A DNA stretch of 40,549 nucleotides from Pseudomonadota bacterium (GCA_021815055.1 JAKAHJ010000002.1:1-40549); one strand, 5' to 3'. Positions 18,199 through 29,867 are shown, counted from the first letter of the stretch. Translations and numbers: made by a program. Notes: a model not told the origin generated them from the sequence alone.

Positions 18199-19260
18199 AT
18201 GCGTATCGCGCAGGTTGCCCCGTTGACTGAAGCCATCCCTCCAAAACTGTACGGCGGCACCGAGCGAGTGGTTTATTGGCTCACCGAGGAACTCATCGCC
18301 CTTGGAAACGACGTCACACTCTTTGCCAGCGGAGATTCCTGCACCTCGGCGAAGCTCGAAGCGGTCTGGCCGAGCGCGTTACGCCTGGACGGATCGATCC
18401 GCGACCCGAACGCGTTGCACATGCTCATGCTCGAACGCGTCCGCCGCCGCAGCGACGAATTCGACCTGATCCATTTCCACCTCGACTACTACCCTTTCTC
18501 GATTTTTTCACGTCAGGCGACGCCATTCATAACCACACTGCATGGCAGGCTTGATTTACCCGAGCATCAACCGCTGTTCTCGGAGTTCTGCGACATCCCG
18601 CTCATTTCCATTTCGAATTCGCAGCGACGCCCTGTTCCGCAGGCAAACTGGATCGGCACCATCTATCACGGCGCACCGGAAAAAATGCTGAGGCCGATGC
18701 CCGTCAAGCCGTCCTATCTTGCAGCGCTGGGACGCATCGCGCCCGAGAAGTCGATCGACCGCGCCATCCGCATCGCGAAACGATGCGGGATACCGTTGAA
18801 GATTGCGGCCAAAGTCGACCCGGTCGACCAGGAATATTACGCCGACATCATCAAGCCTCTGCTGGACCCGCCGTTCATCGAATATATCGGGGAAATCGAC
18901 GATCGGCAGAAGCCGGAATTCCTGAGCGGCGCGTTCGCGCTGATGGCCACGATCGACTGGCCCGAGCCGTTCGGCCTGGTGATGATCGAGGCCATGGCCT
19001 GCGGCACGCCCGTCGTCGCATTCAATCGCGGATCGGTGCCCGAAATCGTCGAAGACGGCCTCACTGGCTATATCGTGGAAGACGAATTATCCGCCGCAAG
19101 CGCGGTCAATCGCGTTCATCTCTTGGACCGCCGAAAAGTCCGCGCCCGCTTCGAGGAACGCTTTACGGCGAGGCGCATGGCCACCGACTATCTGCGCGTC
19201 TACCGGCAGCTCATGCCCGAGACGCGGCAGCTCAAGCTGGTGACCGGCGCCGAGGTCTAG
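18199..19260 (+). CDS. Glycosyltransferase family 4 protein
   Basis: MRIAQVAPLTEAIPPKLYGGTERVVYWLTEELIALGNDVTLFASGDS...PFGLVMIEAMACGTPVVAFNRGSVPEIVEDGLTGYIV. Confidence 0.93.
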   Translation: MRIAQVAPLTEAIPPKLYGGTERVVYWLTEELIALGNDVTLFASGDSCTSAKLEAVWPSALRLDGSIRDPNALHMLMLERVRRRSDEFDLIHFHLDYYPFSIFSRQATPFITTLHGRLDLPEHQPLFSEFCDIPLISISNSQRRPVPQANWIGTIYHGAPEKMLRPMPVKPSYLAALGRIAPEKSIDRAIRIAKRCGIPLKIAAKVDPVDQEYYADIIKPLLDPPFIEYIGEIDDRQKPEFLSGAFALMATIDWPEPFGLVMIEAMACGTPVVAFNRGSVPEIVEDGLTGYIVEDELSAASAVNRVHLLDRRKVRARFEERFTARRMATDYLRVYRQLMPETRQLKLVTGAEV

Positions 19261-19357
19261 CGGAAACATCCGTCCCACCCGGTGCGTTCGGCAAAAAAAG
19301 AAACCGCCGGCAAAGTGCTGGCGTTCGCATTTCAAAAAATGCGCACAATCAAGCGCG

Positions 19358-22159
<2,802 letters not shown>

Positions 22160-22483
22160 GGGGAAACTCCTCATTCTGAACCGGGGCGATTATCACGCCT
22201 CCGCGACCGGATTTTGCTTCCGGCGCTCCGGAATACGGCACTTTTCGGGCAAACTAAACGCGAAAAGCCTGCAAAGCTTCAGCCGGCCGCGGTTAACCGA
22301 GAGATAGGAGGGGGTCCGAATATTGTCAATTGTCGGCTCGCCAAGGGCTTAACCCCCGTTTTTCCATCACCGAGCTGTTAAGAGTGACGCGTCATTCCGC
22401 CATTGCAAAGCCATGGTTGTTGGGTGACAAGTCCGCGCCGTCCGCGCCGTCGCGGACACCCCTCCACGGACAGAGGACCGCCC

Positions 22484-23401
22484 ATGACCCGATCTCCCCT
22501 TGCCCGCCGCGCGGTCCCGCTGCGCCGGGCCGGTATTTTCGCCGCCGCTTTGGCGCTGCTGACCGTGCCGGTCGGGACGGCGCTGGCCGCGGACGATCCG
22601 GTGCTGGCCAAAGTCAACGGCATGGAAATCCACCAGAGCGACCTCAACATTGCCGAGGAGGAGGCTGGCCAGCTCCCGCCCATGTCGCCCGAGGCCAAGC
22701 GGGACTATCTGGTGCAATTCACCGCCGACATGATGCTGGTGGCGAAGGCGGCCGAGGACAAGAAGCTCGCCGACGCCGCCGACTTCAAACAGAAAGTCGA
22801 TTTCGCGCGCCGCAAGCTCCTGATGGAAGCCCTGCTGCAGCAGACCGGCAAGGCCGCGCTCACCGACGACGCCATGCACAAGGTCTATGAGGATGCGGTG
22901 AAGCAGATGGGCAACGAGGAGGAAGTGCATGCGCGCCACATCCTGATCCGCGCCCCCGAAGGCGACGAAAAGGCGAGCAAGGCGGCCGAGGACAAGATCA
23001 AGGCGGTCATCGCCCGCCTCAACAAAGGCGAGGACTTCGCCACGGTGGCCAAAGAGGTGACCGAGGACCCCTCAGGCAAGGCCAATGGCGGCGACCTCGG
23101 CTATTTCACCAAGGACCAGATGGTGCCGGAATTCTCGGAAACCGCCTTCAGGCTCAACAAGGGCCAGATTTCCGGACCGGTGAAGACCCAGTTCGGCTGG
23201 CACGTCATCAAAGTCGAAGACAAGCGCAAGAAAGCCCCGCCGACCTTCGAGCAGGTCAATCCGCAGATCGAGCAATATGTGACGCGTAAGGCGCAGGCCG
23301 ATCTGGTTGCCGCGCTGCGGGCCAATGCCAAGATCGAGAAGATGTACAAGAGCGAGCCGCCGGCCGTGACCCCGGCCCCCGCTGCGCCGGAGAAGAAGTA
23401 G
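22484..23401 (+). CDS. Exported PpiC-type peptidylprolyl isomerase
   Basis: Signal peptide; VHARHILIRAPEGDEKASKAAEDKIKAVIARLNKGEDFATVAKEVTEDPSGKANGGDLGYFTKDQMVPEFSETAF parvulin fold. Confidence 0.93.
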   Translation: MTRSPLARRAVPLRRAGIFAAALALLTVPVGTALAADDPVLAKVNGMEIHQSDLNIAEEEAGQLPPMSPEAKRDYLVQFTADMMLVAKAAEDKKLADAADFKQKVDFARRKLLMEALLQQTGKAALTDDAMHKVYEDAVKQMGNEEEVHARHILIRAPEGDEKASKAAEDKIKAVIARLNKGEDFATVAKEVTEDPSGKANGGDLGYFTKDQMVPEFSETAFRLNKGQISGPVKTQFGWHVIKVEDKRKKAPPTFEQVNPQIEQYVTRKAQADLVAALRANAKIEKMYKSEPPAVTPAPAAPEKK

Positions 23402-23429
23402 CTTTCTTCGTACGCCCGATACGCACTGC

Positions 23430-23518
23430 GTCATGCCCGCGCTTGTCGCGGGCATCCACGTCTTCTAAGTATCGTCACCCTTCAAGACCTGGATGGCCGG
23501 GACAAGCCCGGCCATGAC
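23430..23518. repeat. Pair of inverted 35-bp palindromic elements
   Basis: Copy 1 (+) 23430-23464 GTCATGCCCGCGCTTGTCGCGGGCATCCACGTCTT; copy 2 (- strand) 23484-23518 GTCATGGCCGGGCTTGTCCCGGCCATCCAGGTCTT; 30/35 identical. Confidence 0.9.
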
Positions 23519-23523
23519 GAACG

Positions 23524-24759
23524 ATGAGCACCACCATCTCCCCCCTCGCCCCCACGCAGGTGCCCGACATGCCGGCCATTGCCGGCATCCGGCTTGCCAC
23601 GGCCGAGGCCGGCATCCGCTACAAGAACCGCACCGACGTGCTGCTGGCCCTGTTCGACCCAGGCACCACGGCGGCCGGGGTGTTCACGCGCTCGAAATGC
23701 CCCTCGGCGCCGGTCGAATGGTGCCGGGCCATACTGAAATCCGGGAAAGCCCGCGCGCTGGTGGTCAATTCCGGCAACGCCAATGCCTTCACCGGCAAGA
23801 GCGGCCGCGCCGCCACCCGGCTCACCGCCGAGATTGCGGCCAAGGCCGCCGGCTGCAAGCCATCGGAAGTTTTCCTGGCTTCGACCGGCGTGATCGGCGA
23901 GCCGCTCGATGCCACCAAATTCGCGCCGGTGATGCAGGGCCTGACCGAACGCGCGCGCGCGGGCGATTTCCTGGCCGCCGCCCGCGCGATCATGACGACC
24001 GACACGTTCCCCAAGGCGGCCACCGCCACGGCCCGGATCGGCAAGGCCAGGGTGACCCTCTGCGGCATCGCCAAGGGCGCCGGCATGATCGCGCCCGACA
24101 TGGCGACCATGTTGTCCTTCATCTTCACCGACGCGGCAATTTCGGCGCCGGCTTTGCAGACCATGCTGAAAGAAGGCGTCGCCGACACCTTCAATGCCGT
24201 CACCATCGACGGCGACACTTCGACTTCCGACACGCTGATGATGTTCGCCACCGGCCAAGCGGCGGATTGCCCGCGCATCGCGCGGGCCGCCGACCCGCGG
24301 CTGAAGGCGTTCAAGAAGGCTTTGGGCCAGGTGCTCGCCAATCTGTCGGAGCAGGTGGCACGCGATGGCGAAGGCGCGCGCAAGCTGGTCGAGATCACGG
24401 TGGAAGGCGCGGTATCGAAGGCTTCGGCGCGGCGCATCGCCATGTCGATCGCCAATTCGCCGCTGGTGAAGACGGCGATCGCGGGCGAGGACGCCAATTG
24501 GGGCCGCGTGGTGATGGCGGTCGGCAAGGCCGGCGAGCCGGCCGACCGCGACAAGCTCGCGATCTGGTTCGGCGGCATTCGCGTGGCGCACAAGGGCGAG
24601 CGCGATCCGGCCTATGACGAGGCCAAGGTCTCGGACGTGATGAAGAAGCCGGAGATTTTTTTGAAAGTCGCGCTCGGCCTCGGCAAGGGCCGCGACCGCG
24701 TGCTCACCTGCGACCTGACCAAGGACTATGTCGCGATCAACGGCGATTATCGGTCTTAG
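23524..24759 (+). CDS. argJ: Bifunctional glutamate N-acetyltransferase/amino-acid acetyltransferase
   Basis: [35 protein letters not shown]...[24 protein letters not shown]. Confidence 0.97.
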   Translation: MSTTISPLAPTQVPDMPAIAGIRLATAEAGIRYKNRTDVLLALFDPGTTAAGVFTRSKCPSAPVEWCRAILKSGKARALVVNSGNANAFTGKSGRAATRLTAEIAAKAAGCKPSEVFLASTGVIGEPLDATKFAPVMQGLTERARAGDFLAAARAIMTTDTFPKAATATARIGKARVTLCGIAKGAGMIAPDMATMLSFIFTDAAISAPALQTMLKEGVADTFNAVTIDGDTSTSDTLMMFATGQAADCPRIARAADPRLKAFKKALGQVLANLSEQVARDGEGARKLVEITVEGAVSKASARRIAMSIANSPLVKTAIAGEDANWGRVVMAVGKAGEPADRDKLAIWFGGIRVAHKGERDPAYDEAKVSDVMKKPEIFLKVALGLGKGRDRVLTCDLTKDYVAINGDYRS

Positions 24760-24795
24760 ACCCCTGATTTGATCGGGCGGGACGACCCCGCGCCT

Positions 24796-24842
24796 GTTGG
24801 AGCGATTGACAACACGCGGCCTGTGTTGTTGTGTTCTCCAAC
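24796..24842. promoter_or_regulatory. Nested inverted repeat abutting the toxin-remnant ATG (candidate operator)
   Basis: GTTGGAG (24796-24802)...CTCCAAC (24836-24842) enclosing ACAACAC (24809-24815)-GCGGCCT-GTGTTGT (24823-24829). Confidence 0.5.
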
Positions 24843-24963
24843 ATGGGCGCCGAACTCCTGATCGACGAATGGCACGTGCTGATTGGAAGTGCCTTACCAA
24901 TTCACGGATACCGAGACTTTGCTTGCGGATTTCTGGCAGGACGTGGACAAATGGACGCGATGA
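24843..24963 (+). pseudogene. Decayed TumE/DUF6516-type toxin remnant
   Basis: Frame ending at the TGA (24961-24963) reads LEVPYQFTDTETLLADFWQDVDKWTR*, resembling the family C-terminus; that frame is closed upstream by TGA, and ATG 24843 opens another frame (MGAELLIDEWHVL...). Confidence 0.6.
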
Positions 24964-24964
24964 A

Positions 24965-25306
24965 ATGAAAACGGTGACGCTACAGATCGCATCGCTCGAT
25001 GAGGTCAAGGAGCGCGCGCGGAATGCATTCAAGGGCAAGAAGCAAGGCGCGCATATCAGCTTTGCCACGCCTGAGATACTGTTCCGCCTGATGAGCGCGA
25101 AGCGCTGGCAACTGATCCGCGCCATGACCGGCGCAGGCCCCATAACGATCCGCGAGGTTGCGCGGCGGGCCGGACGGGACGTGAAAGCCGTCCATGGCGA
25201 CGTACACGCGCTGCTGAAAGCGGGCATTTTGCGAAAAACCGAACGCGGGCTGATCGTTTTTCCATTCGACGCGATTCGGGTCGACGTGATGCTGCGTGCG
25301 GCGTGA
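24965..25306 (+). CDS. HVO_A0114/TumA-like HTH antitoxin or regulator
   Basis: MKTVTLQIASLDEVKERARNAFKGKKQGAHISFATPEILFRLMSAKRWQLIRAMTGAGPITIREVARRAGRDVKAVHGDVHALLKAGILRKTERGLIVFPFDAIRVDV; start one base after the toxin-remnant stop. Confidence 0.83.
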   Translation: MKTVTLQIASLDEVKERARNAFKGKKQGAHISFATPEILFRLMSAKRWQLIRAMTGAGPITIREVARRAGRDVKAVHGDVHALLKAGILRKTERGLIVFPFDAIRVDVMLRAA

Positions 25307-25454
25307 CGTCAATGGCCGGCGCCACCGGAATCACCGGCGTTTCGGAGACCGGCGTTAATGGCCCATTCACCATACCGAATGGAACACCGGCCAACCCGGG
25401 AGTGTCGCGGTGCCGTTTAACTACTCGCCGCTACTCTCTTGAGGGTAAAGGGCT

Positions 25455-25859
25455 GTGAACGCCAAACTCGTCCTGGTCGTCGCCTGCGCCCTCGTCGATG
25501 CCGACGGCCGCGTGCTGCTTGCGCAGCGGCCGCCCGGCAAGACGATGGCCGGTCTCTGGGAATTTCCCGGCGGCAAGATCGAGGACGGCGAGCGGCCGGA
25601 AGAGACCTTGATCCGCGAACTCAAGGAGGAGCTCGGAATCAGCGTCAAGGAAGCCTGTCTCGCGCCACTCACGTTCGCCAGCCACGCCTATCCCGACTTT
25701 CATCTCCTGATGCCGCTTTACGTATGCCGGCGCTGGGAGGAAACGGTCAGTGCCACGGAAAGCCAAAGGCTCGCCTGGGTGAAGCCGAACCGGCTCAGGG
25801 ACTACGACATGCCGCCCGCGGACGTGCCGCTGGTGTCCCATCTGATCGCGCTGCTTTGA
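25455..25859 (+). CDS. mutT: 8-oxo-dGTP diphosphatase, Nudix family
   Basis: Nudix box GGKIEDGERPEETLIRELKEELGI; GTG start. Confidence 0.93.
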   Translation: MNAKLVLVVACALVDADGRVLLAQRPPGKTMAGLWEFPGGKIEDGERPEETLIRELKEELGISVKEACLAPLTFASHAYPDFHLLMPLYVCRRWEETVSATESQRLAWVKPNRLRDYDMPPADVPLVSHLIALL

Positions 25860-25894
25860 TATCCCGGCCGATAAGCCCCGAGCAGGACAAACCC

Positions 25895-26074
25895 ATGCGC
25901 CGTTTCATTCCCAGTGCCCAGTTCGCCCAGTTCCGGCTCGCCCAGGAGGGCACCACCGCGATCGAATACGCCCTCATCGCCTCCGGTATCAGCATCGCCA
26001 TCCTCGAAGCGACCACCACGCTCGGCACCGAGATCATGACGGTCTTCTACGACAAGCTCACGAACCTGTTCTAA
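25895..26074 (+). CDS. Flp family type IVb pilin
   Basis: MRRFIPSAQFAQFRLAQEGTTAIEYALIASGISIAILEATTTLGTEIMTVFYDKLTNLF; Flp motif GTTAIEYALIA; lies inside the longer ORF 25439-26074. Confidence 0.9.
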   Translation: MRRFIPSAQFAQFRLAQEGTTAIEYALIASGISIAILEATTTLGTEIMTVFYDKLTNLF

Positions 26075-26095
26075 GGCTGCGCACCGCCGTCTGCT

Positions 26096-27010
26096 CTATG
26101 CAGCGCCGCCCGGTTTCTCGCCCGCCGAATATTCCTTGGTGCCGAGCACATCGGCCAGCCGTTGCGCGGCCGAGCCCGGCTCGAGCGGTTTCTGCTGGCT
26201 CTCGTGCGGAGCCCAGCCCGACAGCCAGGCGATGTCGAAACTCGCGCGCAAGCGGCCGTCGGGATCGGCAAAACGTCGCGCGTAGATCTCCGCCATCCGG
26301 AACAAGGTCGCGCGCCGCAGCGGTTTGCGCCGGCGTTCGCTCAGCACATTGGTCGCACCCATGGCGCGCAGGTCGTGCATCAGCGCGAAAGCCGAATCGT
26401 AGCGCACCGTCAGCCGGTCGGAATCGACCACCGGCAAAGCGAAACCCGCACGCTGCATGAGCGCGCCTAGTTCGCGCAGATCGATGAAGGGCGCGACGCG
26501 CGGCGACAGCCCGCCTTCGACTTCGCTTTCCGCTCCTGCGAAGGCCTGGCGCAGTTCGGTCAGGCTTTCGCCGCCGATCAGCGCCGCCAACAACAGACCG
26601 TCCGGCTTGAGCGCGCGGCGTATCTGGACGAGCGTGCCGGGCAGATCGTTCACGAACTGCAGCGACAACGCTGAGACCACGAGGTCGAGCGAAGCATCGG
26701 CAAAAGGCAAAACCTCTTCGTCGGCCGCGACACGCGGATACATATTGTCGAGCCGCATGGCGGCCGGCTCTGCCGCAATGATGGTCTTGACCTTTCCGCT
26801 CTCCGTCAGCGCGTGCCGCAGCGCATCGGTCGGCGTGCCGAGATCGACCGCGCGGTCGAATGTGCGCAGCACGGCCGACAATCGCTCGCCCAATTCACCC
26901 GCGACCCGTTCGATCAAAAAGGTCGCCGGCCCAAGCGCGCGGGCGCGCTTTTGGCGCAGGCGCAGGAGATCGCGGTCGAACAATGCTAGGTTTGACACGA
27001 ACCTCACCAT
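26096..27010 (-). CDS. SAM-dependent methyltransferase (BioC/NDUFAF5-like)
   Basis: MVRFVSNLALFDRDLLRLRQKRAR...DASLDLVVSALSLQFVNDLPGTLVQIRRALKPDGLLLAALIGGESLTELR; upstream extension of the ORF is repeat-derived. Confidence 0.88.
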   Translation of the reverse strand: MVRFVSNLALFDRDLLRLRQKRARALGPATFLIERVAGELGERLSAVLRTFDRAVDLGTPTDALRHALTESGKVKTIIAAEPAAMRLDNMYPRVAADEEVLPFADASLDLVVSALSLQFVNDLPGTLVQIRRALKPDGLLLAALIGGESLTELRQAFAGAESEVEGGLSPRVAPFIDLRELGALMQRAGFALPVVDSDRLTVRYDSAFALMHDLRAMGATNVLSERRRKPLRRATLFRMAEIYARRFADPDGRLRASFDIAWLSGWAPHESQQKPLEPGSAAQRLADVLGTKEYSAGEKPGGAA

Positions 27011-27016
27011 CGACGT

Positions 27017-27118
27017 CCCCTCCCTCGCTTGCGGGGGAGGGACAGGGAGGGGCCTACACGTGTTGGCGGAGATGTTCAAATGCCCCCTCCCCACCCCTCC
27101 CCCGCAAGCGGGGGAGGG
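27017..27118. repeat. Two GC-rich palindromes between divergent genes
   Basis: CCCCTCCCTCGCTTGCGGGGGAGGG (27017-27041) and CCCTCCCCCGCAAGCGGGGGAGGG (27095-27118); second is identical to 397-420. Confidence 0.88.
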
Positions 27119-27177
27119 AGTGTGCTGTGCATGCGGCCCGGTTGAGGCTCTCGAACGAGAGCGATAGCCTCGGGCTC

Positions 27178-27975
27178 ATGCCGGGTGCCGACACAACGCC
27201 GCCCAGAGTTTCGCGTTCTTGGCGCTTCGCGGCACCGCTGCGTCACGCCTTCCGCTTCGCGCTCGACGTTGCGTTGCCGCCGCTATGTCCGTCCTGCCGC
27301 GAGCCGCTCGGCGACGGGGTGGGGCTTTGCGCCGCGTGCTGGTCGAAACTTTCGCTGATCGAGCCGCCTTACTGCGCGCGGCTCGGCATCCCGTTCACCT
27401 ACGATCCCGGCCCCGGCCTTCTGTCGATGGAGGCGATCGCCAATCCGCCGGCCTATGACCGGGCGCGCGCGGCGGTGCGCTACGACGACGTGGCGCGCGC
27501 GCTGGTGCATCGGCTCAAATACGGCGACCGGCTCGATCTCGCGCCGATGATGGGGCGCTGGATGGCGCGCGCCGGGCGCGAACTGTTGGCGGACGCCGAC
27601 GGGCTTATTCCGGTGCCGCTGCACTGGCGGCGGTTGTGGGCGCGGCGGTTCAACCAGTCGGCGGCCTTGGCGGGGGCCATTTCAAGCATCGGCGGTGTGC
27701 CAATGTTACATGACGCGCTCACGCGCGTGCGCGCGACCGCGCAGCAGGTCGGCCTGTCGCGGGAACAGCGGGCGGACAATGTTCAGGGCGCCTTCCGGGT
27801 GCCGCCGGAGCGCAAGGCTGATGTCGCCGGGCGGCGGCTGATCCTGATCGACGACGTGCTCACCTCCGGCGCCACGGTCGACACCTGCGCCCGCGCCTTG
27901 CTCCGGGCGGGGGCTGCCCAGGTCGACGCGCTGGTATTCGCCCGGGTTGTGGCGCCCACCCGCAGCCCCATATAA
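27178..27975 (+). CDS. comF: ComF family protein
   Basis: CPSCREPLGDGVGLCAACWSKL zinc-type motif plus phosphoribosyltransferase motif RLILIDDVLTSGATVDTCARAL. Confidence 0.92.
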   Translation: MPGADTTPPRVSRSWRFAAPLRHAFRFALDVALPPLCPSCREPLGDGVGLCAACWSKLSLIEPPYCARLGIPFTYDPGPGLLSMEAIANPPAYDRARAAVRYDDVARALVHRLKYGDRLDLAPMMGRWMARAGRELLADADGLIPVPLHWRRLWARRFNQSAALAGAISSIGGVPMLHDALTRVRATAQQVGLSREQRADNVQGAFRVPPERKADVAGRRLILIDDVLTSGATVDTCARALLRAGAAQVDALVFARVVAPTRSPI

Positions 27976-28001
27976 GTTCCGTCGGCAAAACGGAAAAACC
28001 C

Positions 28002-28274
28002 ATGCCCCCGATCGAAATCTACACTACCCGCTTGTGCCCTTATTGCGTCTCGGCCAAGGCCCTGCTCAAGCGGAAAGGCGTCGAGTTCAGCGAGATCGAC
28101 GTGGGCATGGATTGGGAGCGGCGCGAGGAGATGATCGAACGGGCAAACGGACGCAGCACGGTGCCGCAGATCTTCATCGGCGAAGTTCACGTCGGCGGCT
28201 GCGACGACCTGCATGCGCTGGAGCGGGCCGGCAAGCTCGATCCGCTGCTTTCCGCCGGCAAGGCCTCCGCATGA
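28002..28274 (+). CDS. grxC: Glutaredoxin 3
   Basis: IEIYTTRLCPYCVSAKALLKRKGVEFSEIDV...STVPQIFIGEVHVGGCDDL. Confidence 0.94.
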   Translation: MPPIEIYTTRLCPYCVSAKALLKRKGVEFSEIDVGMDWERREEMIERANGRSTVPQIFIGEVHVGGCDDLHALERAGKLDPLLSAGKASA

Positions 28275-28293
28275 GTTCCACCGCCAATCCGTT

Positions 28294-28345
28294 CCTCGTG
28301 TCCCGGGCGCGGCGCAATACGAAGTATTGCGCGTCCGGGACGAGG
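28294..28345. repeat. Palindromic element between grxC and the hydrolase
   Basis: CCTCGTGTCCCGG...GCGCAATAC-GAA-GTATTGCGC...CCGGGACGAGG. Confidence 0.8.
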
Positions 28346-28365
28346 GGTTGGACACGAGGCTGCCG

Positions 28366-29241
28366 ATGAGCGTTAGCACTTTCAAAGCCGCGATGATCCA
28401 GACGCGGTCGGGGCTTGATCCCGCCGCCAATATCGATGCCTGCGCACGCATGATCCGCAGCGCCAAATCGGCCGGCGCCGATTACATCCAAACGCCGGAA
28501 ATGACCAACATCCTGGCGGCGCGGCGCGAGCAGTTGCTCGCCGCGATTGTCGAGGAAGCGCGTGACGCCTCGCTCGCCGCGATGCGCGAGTTGGCGCGCG
28601 ATCTCGCAATCACCGTTCACGTCGGTTCGCTGGCGATCAAGCTCCCCCATGAAAAGGCGGTCAATCGCTCGTTCCTGATCGATCCCGCCGGCGAAGTCGT
28701 CGCCCGTTACGACAAGATCCATATGTTCGACGTCGACCTCGGGAACGGCGAAAGCTATCGCGAGTCGAACAGCTACCGGCCGGGCGAGAGCGCTGTGCTC
28801 AGCGATCTGCCCTGGGGCCGGCTCGGCCTGACCGTCTGCTACGACCTGCGTTTCCCCGCGCTCTACCGCGCGCTGGCGGAAGCCGGCGCAACCATGCTGG
28901 CGATTCCCTCCGCCTTCACCCGGCAGACCGGCGAAGCGCATTGGCACGTGCTCAACCGCGCGCGCGCGATCGAGAACGGCTGTTTCGTCTTCGCCGCCGC
29001 GCAGGGCGGCAAGCACGAGAACGGCCGCGAGACCTTCGGTCATTCGCTGATCGTCGATCCGTGGGGCCGCGTGCTCGCCGAAGGCGGTACCGAGCCCGGC
29101 GTGATCATGGCCGAGATCGATCCCGCCGCGGTCGCCACCGCGCGCGGGCGTATTCCTTCGCTGCAGCACGGCCGGCGCTTCGAGATCGTCGAACCGCTGG
29201 CCGAGCCGACCCATCTGCACGTCGTGCGGGGGGCGGAATGA
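28366..29241 (+). CDS. Carbon-nitrogen hydrolase (nitrilase superfamily amidase)
   Basis: [24 protein letters not shown]...[44 protein letters not shown] in the CYDLRFP motif. Confidence 0.94.
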   Translation: MSVSTFKAAMIQTRSGLDPAANIDACARMIRSAKSAGADYIQTPEMTNILAARREQLLAAIVEEARDASLAAMRELARDLAITVHVGSLAIKLPHEKAVNRSFLIDPAGEVVARYDKIHMFDVDLGNGESYRESNSYRPGESAVLSDLPWGRLGLTVCYDLRFPALYRALAEAGATMLAIPSAFTRQTGEAHWHVLNRARAIENGCFVFAAAQGGKHENGRETFGHSLIVDPWGRVLAEGGTEPGVIMAEIDPAAVATARGRIPSLQHGRRFEIVEPLAEPTHLHVVRGAE

Positions 29242-29726
29242 TCAAATACGCACTCGTCTGCGACAAGGGCCACGGTTTCGAAAGCTGGTTCGCCGATAGC
29301 GGCACTTTCGACAAGCAGGCCAAGCGCAAACTGATCGCCTGCCCGCATTGCGACTCGACCAAGGTCGCGAAGGCAATCATGGCGCCGCGCGTTTCCTCGT
29401 CGAAGAAGCGTGCGCGCGCGGCCGAAGCTGCGCTTGCCGCGGAAGCGCCGGCGCCCGCGCTGCCGGCTCCCGCGCCCGCGCCGGTGGCGATGATCTCGCC
29501 GCAGGAGCAGGAAATCCGCTCGAAGCTGAAAGAGCTGCGCGACCACCTCGTCAAAAATTCCGACAATGTCGGCGCGAAATTTCCCGATGAGGCACGCAAG
29601 ATGCATTACCGCGAAATCGAGCACCGCTCGATCTACGGCGTGGCTTCGCCCGAAGAGGCCAAGGATCTGGCCGAGGAAGGGATCGAATTCCACCCGCTGC
29701 CGATCCTGCCGGACGAGCGGAATTAG
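29238..29726 (+). CDS. DUF1178 family protein
   Basis: [56 protein letters not shown] overlap with the upstream hydrolase. Confidence 0.92.
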   Translation: MIKYALVCDKGHGFESWFADSGTFDKQAKRKLIACPHCDSTKVAKAIMAPRVSSSKKRARAAEAALAAEAPAPALPAPAPAPVAMISPQEQEIRSKLKELRDHLVKNSDNVGAKFPDEARKMHYREIEHRSIYGVASPEEAKDLAEEGIEFHPLPILPDERN

Positions 29727-29774
29727 TTTTTCGTTACTGCCATTCCGCGGTCGCCGCCGAACGCTTACTCCGCC

Positions 29775-29867
29775 TCATCCTGAGGAGCGGCCGAAGGCCG
29801 CATCTCGAAGGAGGGGGCGGCCTATGCTTCGAGACGCGCTTGCTGTGCAGCGCTCCTCAGCATGAGG
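29775..29867. repeat. Two adjacent REP-like palindromic elements
   Basis: TCATCCTGAGGAG-CGGCC-GAA-GGCCG-CATCTCGAAGGA and TGCTTCGAGACGCGCTTGCTGTGCAGCGCTCCTCAGCATGAGG; same TCATCC/CTTCGAG/CTCAGGATGA vocabulary as 8567-8610. Confidence 0.78.

Noticed and set aside
23482-25227. 581-aa minus-strand ORF over argJ and the TA remnant
   Set aside because: Antisense shadow; spans two supported plus-strand genes
27011-27094. N-terminal extension of the methyltransferase ORF
   Set aside because: Translates palindromic repeat DNA (RPLPVPPPQAREG); the internal Met at 27010 is the likely start
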